A stretch of 64,000 nucleotides of DNA from Pedobacter nutrimenti (GTDB lineage: Bacteria > Bacteroidota > Bacteroidia > Sphingobacteriales > Sphingobacteriaceae). The stretch spans positions 186,001-250,000 of the forward strand of contig NZ_QKLU01000001.1 in assembly GCF_003208655.1 (NCBI RefSeq). The letters run 5' to 3'. Below are positions 61,464 to 64,000 of this stretch, piece by piece. The notes under the pieces were generated by a model. That model saw nothing but the letters and a program-made list of their open reading frames with translations, did no database searches and had not been told where the DNA came from. Made by a program: the position numbers and the translations under genes. Every line of letters starts with the position of its first letter. Positions within the stretch are counted from its first letter, which is position 1.

Positions 61464-62630
61464 ATGAAGAACATCTATCCCTCCTTTAACAAAAAATCAA
61501 AAAACATCCTGTTGAATCTAGCATCCTCTTTGTTATTTCCAACCTTACTAATGGCCCAGAACAACCCCGCCGACAGCACAAAAAAAACGATTAGCATCAA
61601 TCTTCCGGTTACAAAAATTACTTTTTCCGGAATGCTGCAAACGCAATACATTTATTCATTCACAAAAAACAATGACATCAATGGTGTGAACCATCCTGCA
61701 GGGGACCAGTTTTCAGGTAATTCTTTTCTGGTGAAGCGGGCCAGAATGCAGCTTAATGCAGCTGTTAACGACCGGATCAATGCCGTGATCCTGGTTAACT
61801 TTGGAGATTTTAGCGGCAACCCACAAAATAAGGTTTTGGAAAATGCCTTTATCAAATACAGTGTAAACGACTATGTAAACTTCCAGGTGGGACAATTCAG
61901 GCCCCAGTTCGGACAAGAAGACAATTATCCGGTCGATTTTGTCCGTTCCATAGATTACTCCAATCAATACTATCTTTTTGGGGCCAACAGCTGGCAGAGT
62001 TTCCAGTTGGGTGCTTCTTTTTCCGGCGCAATAAAAAATGGGCCGGTCCCGATCACCTATGCCATTGGTGTATTTAATGGAAACAACAGGAACCAGGTAG
62101 ACAATGACAACGGAAAAATTGTGCCGGCAAGGGTGGTGATGGAGTTTAATAAAAGCTTACAGCTGGGACTCAACGGGGGTTATGGAAGCAATACCCGTAA
62201 GGAAATATGGGCATATGGTGTAGATATTGACTATAAGAAACCGCTAAATGAAGACTGGAGTTTTGAGCTGGTCTCGGAATATAAACAGGGAATCAACAGC
62301 CAGATGTTTTTTGCAGCTACTACCCCGACTTCTATCGGAGACTATCAGATGAGGGGGATTTATGTCCTGCCAAACCTGGTCCGGAAAATCAGGAATACCC
62401 GTTTAAAATCTCTTGAATTTGCTTTTCGCTATGAATACCTGGATTCTGACTTTAAGCGGGCCGGAAATAGCAGAAACAGTTATGTTCCAATGGTCAGTGC
62501 TTCCTTTGCAGAATCTTATGCAATCAGGGTACAGGCTGGTTATTTAATAGACCGTTATCAGAACAATATCCCTGGAACCGCTCAGTACAATGGAAACAGA
62601 CTGATCTGCCAGGTACAGGCACGTTTTTAA
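61464..62630 (+). CDS. Porin of the phosphate-selective (Porin_O_P) type
   Basis: About 388 residues from the ATG at 61464, which starts a signal peptide ending 'LLFPTLLMAQNNP'; an in-frame start at 61299 lacks a signal-like N-terminus. 'FSGMLQTQYIYSFTKNND', 'FLVKRARMQLNAAVNDRINAVILVNFGDFS', 'NAFIKYSVNDYVNFQVGQFRPQFGQED' and 'NRLICQVQARF' at the end are typical of outer-membrane Porin_O_P barrels. It would let small anions cross the outer membrane. It is 22 nt upstream of an anion transporter gene, so both could serve one substrate. Confidence 0.85.
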   Translation: MKNIYPSFNKKSKNILLNLASSLLFPTLLMAQNNPADSTKKTISINLPVTKITFSGMLQTQYIYSFTKNNDINGVNHPAGDQFSGNSFLVKRARMQLNAAVNDRINAVILVNFGDFSGNPQNKVLENAFIKYSVNDYVNFQVGQFRPQFGQEDNYPVDFVRSIDYSNQYYLFGANSWQSFQLGASFSGAIKNGPVPITYAIGVFNGNNRNQVDNDNGKIVPARVVMEFNKSLQLGLNGGYGSNTRKEIWAYGVDIDYKKPLNEDWSFELVSEYKQGINSQMFFAATTPTSIGDYQMRGIYVLPNLVRKIRNTRLKSLEFAFRYEYLDSDFKRAGNSRNSYVPMVSASFAESYAIRVQAGYLIDRYQNNIPGTAQYNGNRLICQVQARF

Positions 62631-62652
62631 CCTCTTATTTAAATCATCTTTT

Positions 62653-64000
62653 ATGAAAGAAATCAATTACAAAATGATGCTGCTGACCCTGATCTTTGGG
62701 TTGATTATTTGGTTTATCCCTGTTCCCGATGGTGTTAAACCTGAAGCATGGCATTTATTGGCTATTTTTTTAGGAACCATTCTTGGGATCATTTTAAAGG
62801 CAGCCTCAATGGGCACCATGTCTATGATTGCTATTGCACTGGTTGCCCTTACCGGTGTTTTGGCTCCCGGCAATCCCGGCAAATCCATTTCCATGGCCTT
62901 AAGCAGTTTTGGCGATAAGGTCATTTGGCTGATCGGGATTTCCTTTTTTATAGCCAGGGGTTTTATTAAAACAGGACTGGGCAGCAGGATTGCTTATCTT
63001 TTTATAAGGGTATTTGGCAGAAGTTCTTTGGGCCTGGGTTATGGTCTTGGGCTCGCCGATCTGGTTCTGGCACCGGCCATTCCAAGCAATACCGCCAGAG
63101 GAGGGGGGATCATTTATCCGATTATGAAATCCATGGCCATCAATTTTGGCTCCATGCCGGATAAACCGGAAACACATCGTAAACTGGGTTCTTATCTGAC
63201 ACTCAACTGTTACAACATCAACCTGATTACCTCTTCGATGTTCCTGACAGGTACTGCGAGTAATCCAATGTGCCAGAAGTTTGCAAAAGACCTGGGCATA
63301 GACATTACCTGGATGTCCTGGATGTGGGCGGCAATTATCCCGGGGATCATTTCTTTAATTGCAATTCCTTTTATTTTATATAAGATTTATCCGCCCGAAC
63401 TGAAAAAAACAAATGGCGCAACCCAAATGGCTTCTGAAAAGTTAAAGGAAATGGGGGCGGTGAGCCGTAATGAATGGCTGATGCTGACCGCTTTTGTATT
63501 GTTGCTTATTTTGTGGGTAACGGGCGACATTTTTAAAATAGATGCGACCACCACGGCTTTTTTGGGACTTGTATTTTTATTGCTTTCACAAGTATTGACC
63601 TGGGACGATGTAAAAAGCGAAAAAGGGGCCTGGGATACTATCGTGTGGTTTTCTGCATTGGTCATGATGGGCAGTGCATTGAACCAGCTGGGCTTAATTC
63701 CCTGGTTTAGTGGTTTGGTAAAGGCAAAAATAGGGGGCATGAGCTGGACAATGGCTTTCCCGATTCTGATTCTGGTTTATTTTTACAGTCATTATATGTT
63801 TGCCAGTGCAACAGCCCATGTGGCCTCTATGTATGCGGCCCTTCTTGGTGTGGGTATTTCAGTAGGTGTCCCGCCCATGCTTCTTGCGCTTTCCCTTGGT
63901 TTTTGTGGCGGTATTTATGGTACATTGACCCATTATGGCCATGGGCCTGCACCAGTTTATTTTGGAAGCGGCTTTGTAGATGTGAAAAGCTGGTGGTCCA
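62653..64000 (+). CDS. DASS-family anion/dicarboxylate symporter (3' end outside window)
   Basis: The frame starts with ATG at 62653 and is open to the window end, 449 residues so far; usual length is 460-500, so little is missing. Family motifs are visible: 'APAIPSNTARGGGIIYPIM' (Ser-Asn-Thr), 'SSMFLTGTASNPM' in repeat 1 and the second repeat 'YSHYMFASATAHVASMYAAL'. It resembles bacterial CitT/TtdT/YbhI and plant plastid DiT transporters for 2-oxoglutarate, malate or citrate. It is a multi-helix inner-membrane protein. Substrate not decidable from sequence. Confidence 0.92.
   Translation, partial: MKEINYKMMLLTLIFGLIIWFIPVPDGVKPEAWHLLAIFLGTILGIILKAASMGTMSMIAIALVALTGVLAPGNPGKSISMALSSFGDKVIWLIGISFFIARGFIKTGLGSRIAYLFIRVFGRSSLGLGYGLGLADLVLAPAIPSNTARGGGIIYPIMKSMAINFGSMPDKPETHRKLGSYLTLNCYNINLITSSMFLTGTASNPMCQKFAKDLGIDITWMSWMWAAIIPGIISLIAIPFILYKIYPPELKKTNGATQMASEKLKEMGAVSRNEWLMLTAFVLLLILWVTGDIFKIDATTTAFLGLVFLLLSQVLTWDDVKSEKGAWDTIVWFSALVMMGSALNQLGLIPWFSGLVKAKIGGMSWTMAFPILILVYFYSHYMFASATAHVASMYAALLGVGISVGVPPMLLALSLGFCGGIYGTLTHYGHGPAPVYFGSGFVDVKSWWS

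Overview
The window looks like a chromosomal segment of a Bacteroidetes bacterium, most probably a Sphingobacteriaceae member close to Pedobacter. The reasons are: promoters of the Bacteroidetes type (TTTG or TTG, about 19-21 nt, then TAnnTTTG) upstream of several genes and almost no Shine-Dalgarno sites; a type IX secretion type-B C-terminal domain paired with a PorP/SprF-like protein; a carboxypeptidase-like-domain TonB receptor; and many exported proteins with '...AQ' signal-peptide ends. The assignment rests on gene content, not on an rRNA. No rRNA, tRNA, insertion sequence or CRISPR array was seen.

Layout. 1-7515: a compact type II secretion/type IV pilus-like operon (GspF end, a small HTH protein, one prepilin, a short A24 prepilin peptidase, GspE, secretin, GspL/PilM-N-like and GspM/PilO-like proteins). 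7619-17030: exported and metabolic genes (Gly-rich secreted protein, M28 peptidase, lipoprotein, GH28-like beta-helix protein, Dph6-type PP-loop protein, acyl-CoA carboxyltransferase, MORN/YwqK-like protein). 17153-21368: trxB, a long intergenic region with a structured repeat, a GH20 hexosaminidase behind a perfect 22-bp palindrome, and a lipoprotein. 21387-25476: ECF sigma factor with an overlapping membrane protein, a dicarboxylate/amino acid symporter, and rplU-rpmA. 25477-29157: a second structured intergenic repeat, an XRE/S24-like regulator, an unusual PAS-HisKA-REC protein, and a prenyl diphosphate synthase following rnr. 29199-41246: RNase R, an MscS channel, a double-ATPase peptide ABC protein, a conserved unknown protein, a TonB siderophore receptor, an ArsR-flavoenzyme pair, GNAT, YajQ and a histone H1-like protein.

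41355-44298: polyphosphate kinase and exopolyphosphatase. 44295-49630: seven genes on the minus strand, most overlapping their neighbour, that form a lipid/polyketide cluster: FAD oxidoreductase, methyltransferase, type III PKS, FabZ-like dehydratase, ketosynthase, ACP and phosphopantetheinyl transferase. 49680-55217: a type IX secretion/adhesin group. 55527-60129: an oxidative pentose phosphate operon headed by a ROK glucokinase (glk-gnd-zwf-pgl). 60278-64000: alpha/beta hydrolase, porin and a DASS anion transporter cut by the window end.

The observations most worth following are: (1) two ~95-nt palindromic elements, near 18400 and 25790, which share an inner core but have different, internally base-paired outer arms, each lying after a terminator and a tract of degenerate direct repeats; (2) the self-contained type III PKS operon with its own ACP, KS, DH and PPTase; (3) the minimal pilus-like secretion operon with an Ala/Tyr prepilin site and an EF-hand-like loop; and (4) operator-like palindromes before the GH20 gene and inside the arsR promoter.
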